DNA from: a virus | IMG/VR virus record: IMGVR_UViG_3300037504_001322 | Coordinates: 1 to 38,749 of that record | Length of the DNA: 38,749 nt | Direction: 5' to 3' (one strand) | Part shown: positions 5,704 to 14,313 of the stretch, piece after piece | Layout of the letters: each line of letters starts with the position of its first letter | How positions within the stretch are numbered: position 1 is the stretch's first letter | Made by a program: the position numbers and the translations under genes | The notes under the pieces: model-generated | The model's database searches: none | Told to the model about the DNA's origin: nothing | Seen by the model: only the letters and a program-made list of their open reading frames with translations

Positions 5704-7537
5704 AGAGGGTTCAGCCCAGGTAGGCCCTTTTATTTGGGATTTGTTTTTGTATTCCAAACGCGAAAAAGAGCGTTTGGGGCTTCCCGAGTCGTGGCGCAGG
5801 AACTATCGTTTGTATCGCGGGAACCATTGGGGAGGCTTGGCTAAAAAAAAGAATCACGTCACCATTAATTTGTTTTTCGCCAATGTGCAGCGGACGGTGG
5901 CCAATATCACGGCCAGAAACCCCGTGTCCGAGGTGGTGAGTATAGACGGGACGGCCGACCGGGAAGCCTTGCAGGTTTGGACCGGCCGTATGGGCAAATG
6001 GTATCATGAGACCGAGCAGCAGCAAAACCTGGAGACCACTTGCCTGAACATGGAGAATTACGGCATTACCATCGAGAAGGCCGTATGGGATTTTTACAAG
6101 CGTCGACCGGACACGGTGGTGGTTGATCCGTTCGCTTTCTTTCCGGCTCCGGGCAACTATGACAGCATAGATGACATGCCGTATTGTTGCCATGCGTTTA
6201 CGATGTCCGTTGAGGACGTGGAAAAGGTTTATGGCGTGTCGGGCGTTGAGCCGGACGATGAATATAGCCATGATTTGTTGGGCAAAGACCGGGAAAACGA
6301 CAACCCTGTGCAGTCGTTGGGGTCTCATCAAAGCAGCCCGAACGTGTCCAACAATTATTCGCCGATTGCTCATCCGACTCATCATCACACCGGGGAGTCC
6401 GGGCGGCGGGCGTTGGTTGTCGAATGTTGGATCAGGGACTATTGCTTGGAGAAAACCAAGACGATCGACCCTGTGACCGGTGTTGAAATCGTCAGTGAGG
6501 AATATAAATATCCGGGCGGCATTAGAGTCATTACCGTGACCAACGGCGGCGAAAAGGTCTTGAACGACATGCCCAACCCCAACATCAATCCCAACATGCC
6601 CAGGGAGCTGACCGGCAAGACTTACGGGTTTGATCACTTCCCTTTTTACAGGGCCAATAGTTATAGGGACAATACAAGCATTTGGGGGTTTGGGGCGGCC
6701 GAGCAAGTCGGAGATTTAAATATTAAGCTGGATGAAATGTTCAGCCGTATTGTTTCTTATCTCAACAGGGTTTGCATGCCCCCTTTGATTATACCGAAAG
6801 ACGCCGGGATACACAAGAACCAAATTTCGAACAAGGCCGGGATGATACTGGCTCCGGTCAGTTCTTTGGCTTCGCAGTATATCAGGTATTTGCAAGTGCC
6901 CAACCTGCCTAGCGATTTTTTAAATATACTGCAGTTATACATGAATTTTTTCGACAAGGTGTATTCCATAGAGGACGCCGACCGGGGAGAGGCCCCTAGG
7001 GGGGTTATCGCGGCTTCGGCCATTATGACCTTGCAGGAGCGCAACGCGGTTTTGATTCGTCACAAGATTCGTTCCGTTGATTATCTGGTCAGGCAGCGCG
7101 GGCGTCACGCCATTAGTTTTTTTCAGAACTTCGGCGTGAAAACCGAGGCGGTTGATGTCGCGGGCGAAGAATATGAGTTCAGGGGCACGGATTGGGTGAA
7201 TTTCCCCATGGATCTGGCGGTTGAAGCCGGATCGACCATGCCTCGAACCAGCTTACAAACAGCTGAGTACGCCAAGGCTTTGTATCAGATGGGGGCCATT
7301 GATCGGGAAGCGTTGCTTCAGTCGGTCAATTTCCCCGGTTACAAAGAGGTGCTGTCAAGATTTGACGGCGGAATGGTTGACCAGGCTTTGGAAGCCCTTA
7401 TGGGAGCCGGGGCCATTGACCAGGATATGGCGGCTCAGATTAAACAACGGGCGATTAGCGGCCCAGGCAAGACCGATGGAACCGGCAAGCCCGGCGCGCC
7501 GCCGAGTCCGGGCGTGCCCAAGGGACAGCAGGGTTGA
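5690..7537 (+). CDS. Portal protein
   Basis: 615 residues from a GTG start, preceded by AGGGGG. Early part has the Trp/Tyr-rich region typical of podoviral portals (SWRRNYRLYRGNHW), an NLFFANVQRTVANITARNP helix, and a wing region VDPFAFFPAPGNYDSIDDMP followed by a 'sVEDVEKVYG' motif, matching the 'DP.. DP.a.s.dda' block found in many portal proteins. Long helices in the middle (GAAEQVGDLNIKLDEMFSRIV) fit the stem and crown. It forms the dodecameric DNA gate at one vertex and docks TerL and the head-tail adaptor. The C-terminal 25 residues are Gly/Pro-rich and disordered. Confidence 0.9.
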   Translation: MKIPKEGSAQVGPFIWDLFLYSKREKERLGLPESWRRNYRLYRGNHWGGLAKKKNHVTINLFFANVQRTVANITARNPVSEVVSIDGTADREALQVWTGRMGKWYHETEQQQNLETTCLNMENYGITIEKAVWDFYKRRPDTVVVDPFAFFPAPGNYDSIDDMPYCCHAFTMSVEDVEKVYGVSGVEPDDEYSHDLLGKDRENDNPVQSLGSHQSSPNVSNNYSPIAHPTHHHTGESGRRALVVECWIRDYCLEKTKTIDPVTGVEIVSEEYKYPGGIRVITVTNGGEKVLNDMPNPNINPNMPRELTGKTYGFDHFPFYRANSYRDNTSIWGFGAAEQVGDLNIKLDEMFSRIVSYLNRVCMPPLIIPKDAGIHKNQISNKAGMILAPVSSLASQYIRYLQVPNLPSDFLNILQLYMNFFDKVYSIEDADRGEAPRGVIAASAIMTLQERNAVLIRHKIRSVDYLVRQRGRHAISFFQNFGVKTEAVDVAGEEYEFRGTDWVNFPMDLAVEAGSTMPRTSLQTAEYAKALYQMGAIDREALLQSVNFPGYKEVLSRFDGGMVDQALEALMGAGAIDQDMAAQIKQRAISGPGKTDGTGKPGAPPSPGVPKGQQG

Positions 7538-7538
7538 A

Positions 7539-7835
7539 ATGCCTTTGTATGATTACGAATGTTCCAAGTGCGACAATGTTCAGGAAGAGTTTTTCAAGGT
7601 GAAAGACAAGCCTTTATGGGTCCGGTGTAAAAAATGCGGGAATATGGCCGCTCCGGTTATCATGGTCGGGCATGGCGGGATCTTCAGGGAAGAACCGGTA
7701 TGGCTGGACGACGGAGTGAGGACCGCCTTGCAAGATACCGACCGGGTAGCTCTGGGGCTTGAGAAGCCTATAGAAACCAGGTCTGAATATAAGCGGTACT
7801 TGAAAGAGAATGGAATTTCCCCAAAAGAAGGGTAG
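7539..7835 (+). CDS. FmdB-like zinc-ribbon protein
   Basis: 98 residues from the ATG at 7539, just after the portal stop. The start MPLYDYECSKCDNVQE and a second CKKCG about 21 residues later match the FmdB-type zinc ribbon family (CxxC...CxxC). Family members are small putative regulatory or nucleic-acid-associated proteins, common also in phages next to portal genes. The C-terminal 50 residues are charged and helical. The longer frame through this region beginning at 7221 is an artefact of reading out of frame within portal. Confidence 0.75.
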   Translation: MPLYDYECSKCDNVQEEFFKVKDKPLWVRCKKCGNMAAPVIMVGHGGIFREEPVWLDDGVRTALQDTDRVALGLEKPIETRSEYKRYLKENGISPKEG

Positions 7836-7904
7836 CCGTTTCACGAGGTCCGGAATATCCGGGCAGCCTTAAATTTATGAAGCGGTCCGAAAGGAGAACA
7901 GGGA

Positions 7905-8612
7905 ATGAACGATCAGGAAAACGTTGAACCTCAAGAGACCGAATCTCCGGGTGGAGATCTGGAAACCAAGTTGGCTGCGGCGGAGGCCAAGCTACAGGAA
8001 ACGGACAAGCAATACAAGAACCTCGAAAAAGCTTTTGGTAAACAAGGCAAGGAACTGGGCGACTTGAGGCGAATGGTTCAGGAGTCTCAACAGGCTGAAG
8101 AAGCCGGGCCGACCATGGATGACCTCAACGCGGAGTTTACGAAAAAGGTTACTGAAGGCGAACTTTCCTTGCCGGAAGCCTTTGCGGAACAACAAAATTT
8201 GTTGCGCCGGGAGTTTATGGAGCAATTCGAGAGCTTGTATCAACAAAAAGAACAGGAAAAGCAGGCTCAGGAATTTTTACAAGCGAACCCTGATTTTGTC
8301 GAGTTTGCCGACAGTGAGGAAATGCAGCAGGAGTTTGTTCAGGCGAACCCCACGCTTAGGCCCCTATTGGAGTCCGGCAACAAGTTGGCTCTGTATTACG
8401 CCTGGAAAGGGAATGTCGGGGCGCAGCAGGCTTACGAAAAAGGGAAAACCGAAGCGGCCTCCCTTGAAGAAGGGGCCAGGCGGACCACCCGCGTCGGTAA
8501 ATCCGGCGGGCAGGAGATGTCCAAAGAGCCGCCTCGTTTGCCCGGCAAGGGCACGATGGAAGGCGCGCTGGCGGCTTTAAGGCAAGCCAGGGAGAGACAG
8601 GAACAATATTAA
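7905..8612 (+). CDS. Capsid scaffolding protein
   Basis: 235 residues, start supported by AAAGGAG. Strongly charged, Gln/Glu-rich, almost entirely helical, with a coiled coil over residues about 20-65 and 90-130, and a basic Gly-rich C-terminal part (GKSGG, then RLPGKGTMEGALAALRQARERQ). This composition and the position directly before the major capsid gene are characteristic of scaffolds, which bind coat through a basic C-terminal helix and are lost before packaging. No protease motif, so it is probably not a scaffold-protease fusion. Confidence 0.85.
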   Translation: MNDQENVEPQETESPGGDLETKLAAAEAKLQETDKQYKNLEKAFGKQGKELGDLRRMVQESQQAEEAGPTMDDLNAEFTKKVTEGELSLPEAFAEQQNLLRREFMEQFESLYQQKEQEKQAQEFLQANPDFVEFADSEEMQQEFVQANPTLRPLLESGNKLALYYAWKGNVGAQQAYEKGKTEAASLEEGARRTTRVGKSGGQEMSKEPPRLPGKGTMEGALAALRQARERQEQY

Positions 8613-8683
8613 CGGCGTGTCGGGCAAGGTCAGCAAGCTTGACTCGCCTAATTGATAGCGAAATAATATAGGAGGATCGAGAG

Positions 8684-9688
8684 ATGGCTCTGACTTTGTC
8701 TGAACTTCAGGCGACGACTGATTATTGGGTGGACACCCAACCGGAAGATATCTTTTCTCAAAGCAACGTCTTGCTCCATTATCTGCTTGGCAACAAGGGA
8801 TTCGGCAAGGGCGGTGATTTTGTCACCGGCGGTGATCTGGTTGACGGAGGCTACCAGCTTCAATGTATTTTAGAATACGATGAAGCCAATGCCGGGGCTT
8901 ACGGAAACAATTCCGTAATGCCGACGGATAAAGTTGAAATTTACAACGCGGCGCGCTTCCCGTGGGCTGCCTATTACGCGCAGCTAACCATCAGCATGAC
9001 CGACAAGCGTGAAAATGCCGGTGATGAGGCGTGGGTCAATTTGATTAAAGGACGCCTAAGAAACGCCGCCGGGGCTATTCGCAATAGCATGGGCACGCAG
9101 ATTTACAATCAACGCAGCTCGAACACCGGGCCGCAAGGTGAAACCGATGTCGGCTTCGTGGGCCTGGGAGACTTGTTTAACACCACCACTTCCACCACTT
9201 ATGGCGGGATCGCCGAAGATGACATGTCGAATTGGAAGGCCAATGTAACCACTACCAGTGAAGCCATTTCAACGCCGGTTATTCAGGCCTTGAAGCGTTC
9301 GGCCACTCTTCGCCAAGACAAGGCCGGAAAGCCGAATCTGTATATTACCACGGATCTGTTAAAGGACGCCTACGAGAACACCCTGCATCTTCAAGCACGA
9401 TATCAAAATACCAAGTTGGCTGAAGCCGGTTTTGAAAATATCGAATTTCATGGAAACCCGATTGTTGTTGACGACAGGCAGACCACCGGTTATCTTGACG
9501 CGCTCAACACCAGGGTTTTGATGATTAAGACTCACCGGGACGCCAATTTTACTAGGCCCATATGGCACAGCGGCGGGGCGACCGGCCAGCCGGACACCGA
9601 GGTGGCTTACATCAGGTGGTGGGGCCAGTTGCTTTGTAAAAATAGAAAAGCTCACGCTCGTCATACCAATTTGACCGCGCCGAGCTAA
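8684..9688 (+). CDS. Major capsid protein
   Basis: 334 residues with a strong ribosome site AGGAGG. Follows scaffold and precedes a decoration-like gene. Sequence features common to HK97-fold coats without a delta domain: N-terminal helix TLSELQATTDYW, an E-loop-like segment (LVDGGYQLQCILEYDEA...NNSVMPTDKVEI), a spine-helix region rich in Ala and Asn (NLIKGRLRNAAGAIRNSMGTQIYN) and a C-terminal P-domain strand set. Assembles the icosahedral head. Subfamily not assigned. Confidence 0.88.
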   Translation: MALTLSELQATTDYWVDTQPEDIFSQSNVLLHYLLGNKGFGKGGDFVTGGDLVDGGYQLQCILEYDEANAGAYGNNSVMPTDKVEIYNAARFPWAAYYAQLTISMTDKRENAGDEAWVNLIKGRLRNAAGAIRNSMGTQIYNQRSSNTGPQGETDVGFVGLGDLFNTTTSTTYGGIAEDDMSNWKANVTTTSEAISTPVIQALKRSATLRQDKAGKPNLYITTDLLKDAYENTLHLQARYQNTKLAEAGFENIEFHGNPIVVDDRQTTGYLDALNTRVLMIKTHRDANFTRPIWHSGGATGQPDTEVAYIRWWGQLLCKNRKAHARHTNLTAPS

Positions 9689-9704
9689 GAAAGGAGTTTT
9701 GAAT

Positions 9705-10070
9705 ATGGCTTCCGAATTTGTATTTGGCCCTATTGCCCAGAACAAGACTTATTATGTTCCGGCCCCTTATAACTGCCGCATAGCTGCGGGGTCGGTTAAC
9801 ATGAACGCCAATGCCACGGCGTCTAAAAAGGCTTACGTCAAGTATATTGATTCGTCCAGCTCTCAGCAGACGATCATGACTTTCACGGTTCCGGCTTCTT
9901 ATGCTGCGGCCACCAATATTGCCGGGTCCTTGAACTCGTCTTCAAGTTCAACCCATGCTCAGAAACTACTCAGCCGGAATGATCCGATTGTCTTGAAGAC
10001 CGATTCGGCGATGGGAAACAGCGCCGAGACTTACTTCACGTTGATTCTGGATCGTTACGGGTTGAAATAA
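9705..10070 (+). CDS. Probable capsid decoration protein
   Basis: 121 residues from the ATG at 9705, selected over the TTG at 9699 because AAGGAG lies 8 nt before it. Ser/Thr/Ala-rich beta protein (YYVPAPYNCRIAAGSVNMN, ending in TYFTLILDRYGLK) located 16 nt after the major capsid gene, the usual place for a head-decoration or head-fibre protein. A long hairpin immediately follows. Assignment by position and composition only. Confidence 0.6.
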   Translation: MASEFVFGPIAQNKTYYVPAPYNCRIAAGSVNMNANATASKKAYVKYIDSSSSQQTIMTFTVPASYAAATNIAGSLNSSSSSTHAQKLLSRNDPIVLKTDSAMGNSAETYFTLILDRYGLK

Positions 10071-10077
10071 CTTAACC

Positions 10078-10125
10078 GTATGGGAAAGTAAAATAGTCTC
10101 ACTTTTTATTTTACTTTTCCCATAC
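10078..10125 (+). terminator. Long hairpin ending the capsid gene block
   Basis: An inverted repeat of 17 pairs with one bulged base (10078-10094 with 10108-10125; GTATGGGAAAGTAAAAT and its complement) has a 13-nt T-rich loop. It follows the stop of the decoration-like gene by 7 nt. There is no T run after the right arm, so it may be a partial terminator or an mRNA 3'-stabilising structure that lowers expression of the tail genes relative to the highly needed coat proteins. Confidence 0.55.
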
Positions 10126-10145
10126 AAAACATAACAAGGCGGAAA

Positions 10146-10922
10146 ATGCGGGAAAGAAGCTTCTATAACAACGCTCAGGTGCATTCAGTTTCTCGGAAGC
10201 TGTCTCACCTTATCGGGCCTAACAAATCGTTTTATATCCGGGGGGACGGCCAAATCGCCTTGCGCCGAGAGTTCAATTACGACGGGCCGTGGGTTTACAC
10301 TCCCCGGCGGGCTTATTGGCAAGATTGCACTCTATGGCATAAGGTCTTGTTCGACCATGTTTTTGACGGCAAAATCGTTCCTTCTCCATGTCAGGATTGT
10401 TATAAGGTTGTGGCCATGCCACGCACCGTCAAGGAATTGTTTGAGATCAAGGACTATCAATGGTCTTTGAACTGGCCCGGGAAATGCGGAACCGAGGGTG
10501 ACCGCAAAAATACCAATCGTCTTTATGGGGCCTATTGGTATTGCCGGGGGCTGGAGCATGGACGCGAAGTTTGGGAAGCGGTTCGAAAAGATGTTGACGT
10601 AAATATCCCTGTTATTTTGAAAAGGGCCTGCACCGAATATGAACAACAAGTCGGGCCTTCCGACAAGTGGGTTGTCACCAAGGATCAACTGGAAATAGAG
10701 GCGGTTGTTCAGAGGGCTTTTGTCAACGATACTTGGGATTTCCATCAGACCGATGATATCATAGCGGGAATTCAAGCGGGGTGGATAGAGAACGCTTATC
10801 GTTGGGGCGACGAGACTTACAAGGAGTTTACCAACGGCGAGCCCATGAACCCTCCGCCGGTTACTTACCATGATGCCGAAAAGAAAGAGGCACCGGAAGG
10901 ATGGCCACAAGAGACCAGCTGA
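10146..10922 (+). CDS. Conserved-looking phage protein of unknown function
   Basis: 258 residues, ribosome site AAGGCGG. Trp- and Tyr-rich N-terminal half (RREFNYDGPWVYTPRRAYW), one CxxC pair (CQDC, near residue 82-85), then GTEGDRKNTNRLYGAYWYC and GLEHGREVWEAVRKD, a helical region with ILKRACTEYE, and a polar disordered tail. Not a recognised family. Overlaps the adaptor gene by 22 nt, which with its place after the coat genes suggests a connector or minor virion protein. The pattern of invariant-looking Trp, Gly and Cys residues suggests a structured, possibly metal-binding protein. Confidence 0.6.
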   Translation: MRERSFYNNAQVHSVSRKLSHLIGPNKSFYIRGDGQIALRREFNYDGPWVYTPRRAYWQDCTLWHKVLFDHVFDGKIVPSPCQDCYKVVAMPRTVKELFEIKDYQWSLNWPGKCGTEGDRKNTNRLYGAYWYCRGLEHGREVWEAVRKDVDVNIPVILKRACTEYEQQVGPSDKWVVTKDQLEIEAVVQRAFVNDTWDFHQTDDIIAGIQAGWIENAYRWGDETYKEFTNGEPMNPPPVTYHDAEKKEAPEGWPQETS

Positions 10923-11629
10923 TAACCAGGGTTAGGCGGATAATTAGGGATAATAGCTCCAACCCGTCCTATTCATCCGCCGAAATTCAGGCCAAATTGA
11001 ACGAGGGAATGCGTGAGATAGCGGCCGGGGTGACTTACGATTTGAACTTGCCTTCCACTCCGCCGCTTCCGGAACTCAAGGACAGCAGCGCTATTTCTTT
11101 TACTTCCGGGGCAGTGGAAGCCGATTTGCCGGACAATTACATGGGGCCGGTATATTTGGCGGTCGACACCACTTATGATCGCCGAGTGAAAATAGACGCT
11201 TCGGAAATAAGGTTTTTAAGAAGGGACCCGGCGCAGAACGACGCGGGCGGAGATCCGGCTTATGTTTGCGTCCGGGGCAGAAAGTTGTTGCGGCACCCTC
11301 CGGCCAGGTCCGGGGGCGGCAGCATAAAAATATATTACCATCGTTATCCGACTGATATGTCTTCGGCCGGGGATGAGCCGGACGGATTGCCGAAGGAATT
11401 TCATTACAAAGCCTTGGTGCCCTATGTTTGCAAGGAATTGTTTGATGAAATAGAGGACGGGGTCGAGGGGAAAAAGGTCAACACCGGAAACCAGGAAGCG
11501 AAATTCAACAAGGCCATGGCCGAGCTATATCGTTTTTACGGGCCAGCGGACGGCATTCCTCAATACATTGAGGATCAAGAGGACTATATCTATAATTCTT
11601 GGGATGGATGGGGCGGTTTCGAGGAATAA
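10901..11629 (+). CDS. Head-tail adaptor (connector) protein
   Basis: 242 residues. N-terminal helices (RDQLITRVRRIIRDNSSNPSYSSAEIQAKLNEGMREI) and the later 'LPDNYMGPVYLAVDTTYDRRV', 'IKIYYHRYPTDM', 'LPKEFHYKALVPYVCKELFDEIEDG' blocks match the phage adaptor family that stacks under the portal (P22 gp4, T7 gp11 type). The ring links the portal to the nozzle. Directly followed by the nozzle-like gene, the usual order in short-tailed phages. Starts inside the preceding gene. Confidence 0.75.
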   Translation: MATRDQLITRVRRIIRDNSSNPSYSSAEIQAKLNEGMREIAAGVTYDLNLPSTPPLPELKDSSAISFTSGAVEADLPDNYMGPVYLAVDTTYDRRVKIDASEIRFLRRDPAQNDAGGDPAYVCVRGRKLLRHPPARSGGGSIKIYYHRYPTDMSSAGDEPDGLPKEFHYKALVPYVCKELFDEIEDGVEGKKVNTGNQEAKFNKAMAELYRFYGPADGIPQYIEDQEDYIYNSWDGWGGFEE

Positions 11630-12544
11630 ATGGAAGTTCTTCTTTTTAGGGGGAGCACCGGTTTAAATACCAAGGATGATCCGGCCAGGCATGGTTTTAC
11701 GCAGGAGGCCGGTGAAGCCAAGTTTTTGCCGCTTACGGAATGCAAAAACGTGGTGGTAAGAAACAGCGGGCGGCTGGACCGTGTCAAGGGTTATACCAAG
11801 GTCGCTTCCGGGGACTACCGGGATTTGTTCAGTGACGGCGGAGATGTTTTGGTGGTCAAGGATGATGTTTTATGCGTCGTGAATCCTGATTATTCCGTGG
11901 AAGAGGTGGCGGATTTAAATAGTGACGACCCCGTCGCTTACTGCCAAACGGATATCGAGGGGCGAATTTATTGGTGTAACGGCGTCGACTCCGGATACGT
12001 CAAGAACCGCATTAATCATGATTGGGTGACGGAAACCCCTTTTAACGACGACACCCGAAGGGATTACCTCGACCCGCCGCCGCAAGGGCATATTTTGGAA
12101 TATCAAAACGGCATGGTGTTTGTGGCTTCGGATAACGCCATATATCATAGCGATTTCGGGATGCCCGGCTTGTTTTTCGCCGACGAGCAGTTTTTTTTCT
12201 ATCGTTCAAGAATTCGCATGATGAGGGGCGTGGGGACCGGCTTGTGGGTTGGCGACGGTTCAGGAATTTATTTTATTAATAATGTGGGGGGCGAGACACC
12301 TCAACAAGTTCAAGTCGCGGATTATCCGGCTATTGAAGGAACAAGTTTGCGAATTTATTCGAATAGCGGCCCGGCGGTTTATTTCTGGAGCACTCAAGGC
12401 GCGTGCATGGGGCTGCCGACGGGAGAATTTAAGAATATAACCTATGACAAATTGGAATGGGAAAGATCGCCCTATCCGTTGGAGGCAATCAAGGGGGCGT
12501 CCGTGCGGTGGGGTCAATTTTTTATTACCACGTTTGAGGGGTAA
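11630..12544 (+). CDS. Tail nozzle or stabilisation protein, beta-propeller type
   Basis: 304 residues, begins 1 nt after the adaptor stop. Opens with the 'G-S-T-G-L-N-T-K-D-D-P' and 'E-C-K-N-V-V-V-R-N-S-G-R-L-D-R-V-K-G' blocks shared by packaged-DNA stabilisation and nozzle proteins, then repeated strand motifs (VASDNAIYHSDF, GLWVGDGSGIYFINN, PAVYFWSTQGACMG) about 40-50 residues apart as in a beta-propeller. Forms the distal hub that closes the DNA channel and holds fibres. Shorter than P22 gp10 (about 470) so possibly a minimal version. Confidence 0.7.
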   Translation: MEVLLFRGSTGLNTKDDPARHGFTQEAGEAKFLPLTECKNVVVRNSGRLDRVKGYTKVASGDYRDLFSDGGDVLVVKDDVLCVVNPDYSVEEVADLNSDDPVAYCQTDIEGRIYWCNGVDSGYVKNRINHDWVTETPFNDDTRRDYLDPPPQGHILEYQNGMVFVASDNAIYHSDFGMPGLFFADEQFFFYRSRIRMMRGVGTGLWVGDGSGIYFINNVGGETPQQVQVADYPAIEGTSLRIYSNSGPAVYFWSTQGACMGLPTGEFKNITYDKLEWERSPYPLEAIKGASVRWGQFFITTFEG

Positions 12545-12560
12545 GATAAGGGGATAAGGG

Positions 12561-13280
12561 ATGGCTTTACGTTTTAGCAGAAGGCTTTGTGAATACCAGG
12601 CCGGATATGTCAAAGCTTCCAGGACGGCGACCACTTTAGCGCTTGTGGACAATGGCGCGAGCAAGGACAAGATAACGGACACCGGGGCGTTATTGACTTC
12701 GGGGGGCAACGACAGCGAGTTTGAAGTGGGCGACTGGGTGGAGGTTTACGGGGCCACAAGCGCTTCCAATGACGTTATTCAGCCGATTACGTCAATTTGC
12801 GCGAGCACGATATGGATTCCCACGGGGTCGTTCGTGGCCAATCAGTCTGCGGGATCTTCTTTGACTTTAAGGGCCAGGGGGCGAGCTGATTTCGCCTCGT
12901 TGTTCAGGGATGCGCAACTGGATGTTTATTCCGGCTCAATTCCGGCCAATCCGGAGACGACCGAATCAGGAACGTTGCTGATATCTTACACGGGGCTAAA
13001 GTTCGCGGGAGAGGTGTGGGATTCCACCAACGCATGGGCTTACGTCACGTTGGCCGCATCAGTAACCGCCACGGCTTCGGCCACCGGCACGGCGGGCTGG
13101 TATCGTTTGCGTGGTGGAGGCGTCACCACGACTGGGGCTGACAGCGACAATGAATTGATCAGGATTGACGGCACGGTGGGTGTGAGCAGCGGTGATTTAC
13201 AAGTGCCTAGCGTCAGTATTACCAGCGGCAATACATATGGCGTCAGCCAATTCCGGGTTTATTTCAAGCAAGCGGCTTAA
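12561..13280 (+). CDS. Beta-rich tail protein
   Basis: 239 residues, ribosome site AAGGGGATAAGGG. The block FRDAQLDVYSGSIPANPETTESGTLL followed by ATGTAGWYRLRGGGV, IDGTVGVSSGDLQVPSVSIT and a terminal FRVYF resembles a recurring phage tail-associated module of the form 'F...LD.YSG..P..A.....GT.L...T' ending in 'tGtAgWfR'. Ser/Thr/Gly-rich, without signal peptide. Probably a structural protein attached to the tail hub. No enzymatic motif. Confidence 0.65.
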   Translation: MALRFSRRLCEYQAGYVKASRTATTLALVDNGASKDKITDTGALLTSGGNDSEFEVGDWVEVYGATSASNDVIQPITSICASTIWIPTGSFVANQSAGSSLTLRARGRADFASLFRDAQLDVYSGSIPANPETTESGTLLISYTGLKFAGEVWDSTNAWAYVTLAASVTATASATGTAGWYRLRGGGVTTTGADSDNELIRIDGTVGVSSGDLQVPSVSITSGNTYGVSQFRVYFKQAA

Positions 13281-13286
13281 CGACCG

Positions 13287-13850
13287 ATGACTGAGTATGC
13301 CCTAGGCGCGGCCGAGGCTCCTTCCCCTGAAGGGCTGGCTTATTCTTTTGGGGAAGGCGGGGCGGTTGCGCCGTTATTTGACGGGGCCGCGTTTTTTTCC
13401 GGGTATGGCGCGGGAAGCTCGCCTCACGCGGACGGCTATGCTGAAGGTTTTTCTTATTGGGAGCACGAGTCGGAGGCCCCGGACGAAGAAGGCAAGGGTC
13501 TGGGGTCCGCATATCAAGGGGCCGAGGCCCCCGGCGTATCCGGTGTGGGGACGATTTTCTGGTATGGCCGCCAAGGCTCCGAGTCTCCGTTTCCCAAGGC
13601 CGGGCAAGTCGGTTACCGGCTTGATTATTTCACTCAAGGGGCTCCGGCACCCGATGAGGCCGGTTACGCAATCGGCTATAACCTGGAATACGGGCTGGGG
13701 GCGGCTTACGCTCCTGATGAGGCCGGTTACGGGCATGCTTATTGTACGGAATATTGGACTCAAGGCTCGGAAGCGCCTTTCATGGAATTTTGGTCCGTCA
13801 TGTCGGCGACCAACCGTTATGAATCAATGGTGTTGAAGCATGTCAGATAG
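13287..13850 (+). CDS. Nine-fold repeat protein
   Basis: 187 residues, almost entirely made of about nine imperfect repeats of 17-22 residues with the core G-x-E/A-A-P-x-x-x-G-Y followed by aromatic residues (for example GAPAPDEAGYAIGYNLEYG and GAAYAPDEAGYGHAYCTEY). Very acidic, rich in Gly, Ala, Tyr, and with hardly any Lys or Arg until the C-terminus (RYESMVLKHVR). The ribosome site is weak. A repetitive beta-roll or extended surface protein is the likely form. The next gene starts 11 nt before its end. Two other frames through this region are also open, a by-product of the repeats. Confidence 0.65.
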   Translation: MTEYALGAAEAPSPEGLAYSFGEGGAVAPLFDGAAFFSGYGAGSSPHADGYAEGFSYWEHESEAPDEEGKGLGSAYQGAEAPGVSGVGTIFWYGRQGSESPFPKAGQVGYRLDYFTQGAPAPDEAGYAIGYNLEYGLGAAYAPDEAGYGHAYCTEYWTQGSEAPFMEFWSVMSATNRYESMVLKHVR

Positions 13851-14313
13851 ACTATGCATAGCCGCTAATTGGAGGACCACCGCCATTACTCAACTGGTGG
13901 ACTTCGATTTTCGTTCGTTCGCCCATATGGGCCGAAATGTTTTAGCCGTGGGGTCGGATGGGCTATACACATTGGGGGGCGATGATTTCGACGGCACCGA
14001 TATAGAATCTTATTTCGAGTTTTTAATTGACGGCGAAATGGTCTTTTGCCCACGGTCGATCTGGTTCGGCGGAGAATTTTCCGGTGATATGACCATCACT
14101 CTAACCTTTGACGGGCGGACCAGCGACGCCAAAACTTTCACCCTTTCCCCCTATCTTAACAACAATTATCAACACGGGTTCAAGTTGGAGCTTGGCCGTC
14201 CCGATTGGGGGCGTTACATGACGGTTAAAATAGCCAATTCCAGCGGGGCCGATTTCAGTGTCGACACTATTGAACTAGTGTTTGTTTTGCTTGGCAGGCG
14301 TAACCTGATGTGA
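13840..14313 (+). CDS. Probable tail protein
   Basis: 157 residues, overlapping the repeat protein by 11 nt. Carries 'NVLAVGSDGLYTLGG...GTDIESYFEFLI', then 'SIWFGGEFSGDMTITLTFDGRTSDAKTF' and 'GRYMTVKIANSSGADFSVDTIEL', a pattern I associate with phage tail or nozzle-accessory proteins where a 'v.s.gly.l.g..d.gt.i...fe' block precedes paired beta strands. Beta-sandwich is likely. No catalytic motif. Confidence 0.6.
   Translation: MSDRLCIAANWRTTAITQLVDFDFRSFAHMGRNVLAVGSDGLYTLGGDDFDGTDIESYFEFLIDGEMVFCPRSIWFGGEFSGDMTITLTFDGRTSDAKTFTLSPYLNNNYQHGFKLELGRPDWGRYMTVKIANSSGADFSVDTIELVFVLLGRRNLM

Noticed and set aside
5711-6706. 331-residue minus-strand ORF
   Set aside because: Antisense to the portal gene, which has clear family blocks. 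The long open frame reflects codon bias of the sense strand.
8639-8667. TTGACT, 17 nt, AATAAT before the capsid gene
   Set aside because: A good promoter match, but initiation 6-7 nt after the -10 box would start within the capsid Shine-Dalgarno sequence, so it is unlikely to drive that gene normally.
13348-13836. 162- and 129-residue ORFs in other frames of the repeat gene
   Set aside because: GC-rich short repeats keep several frames open. The 187-residue frame has the regular APxxxGY repeat and fits the overlap with its neighbours.
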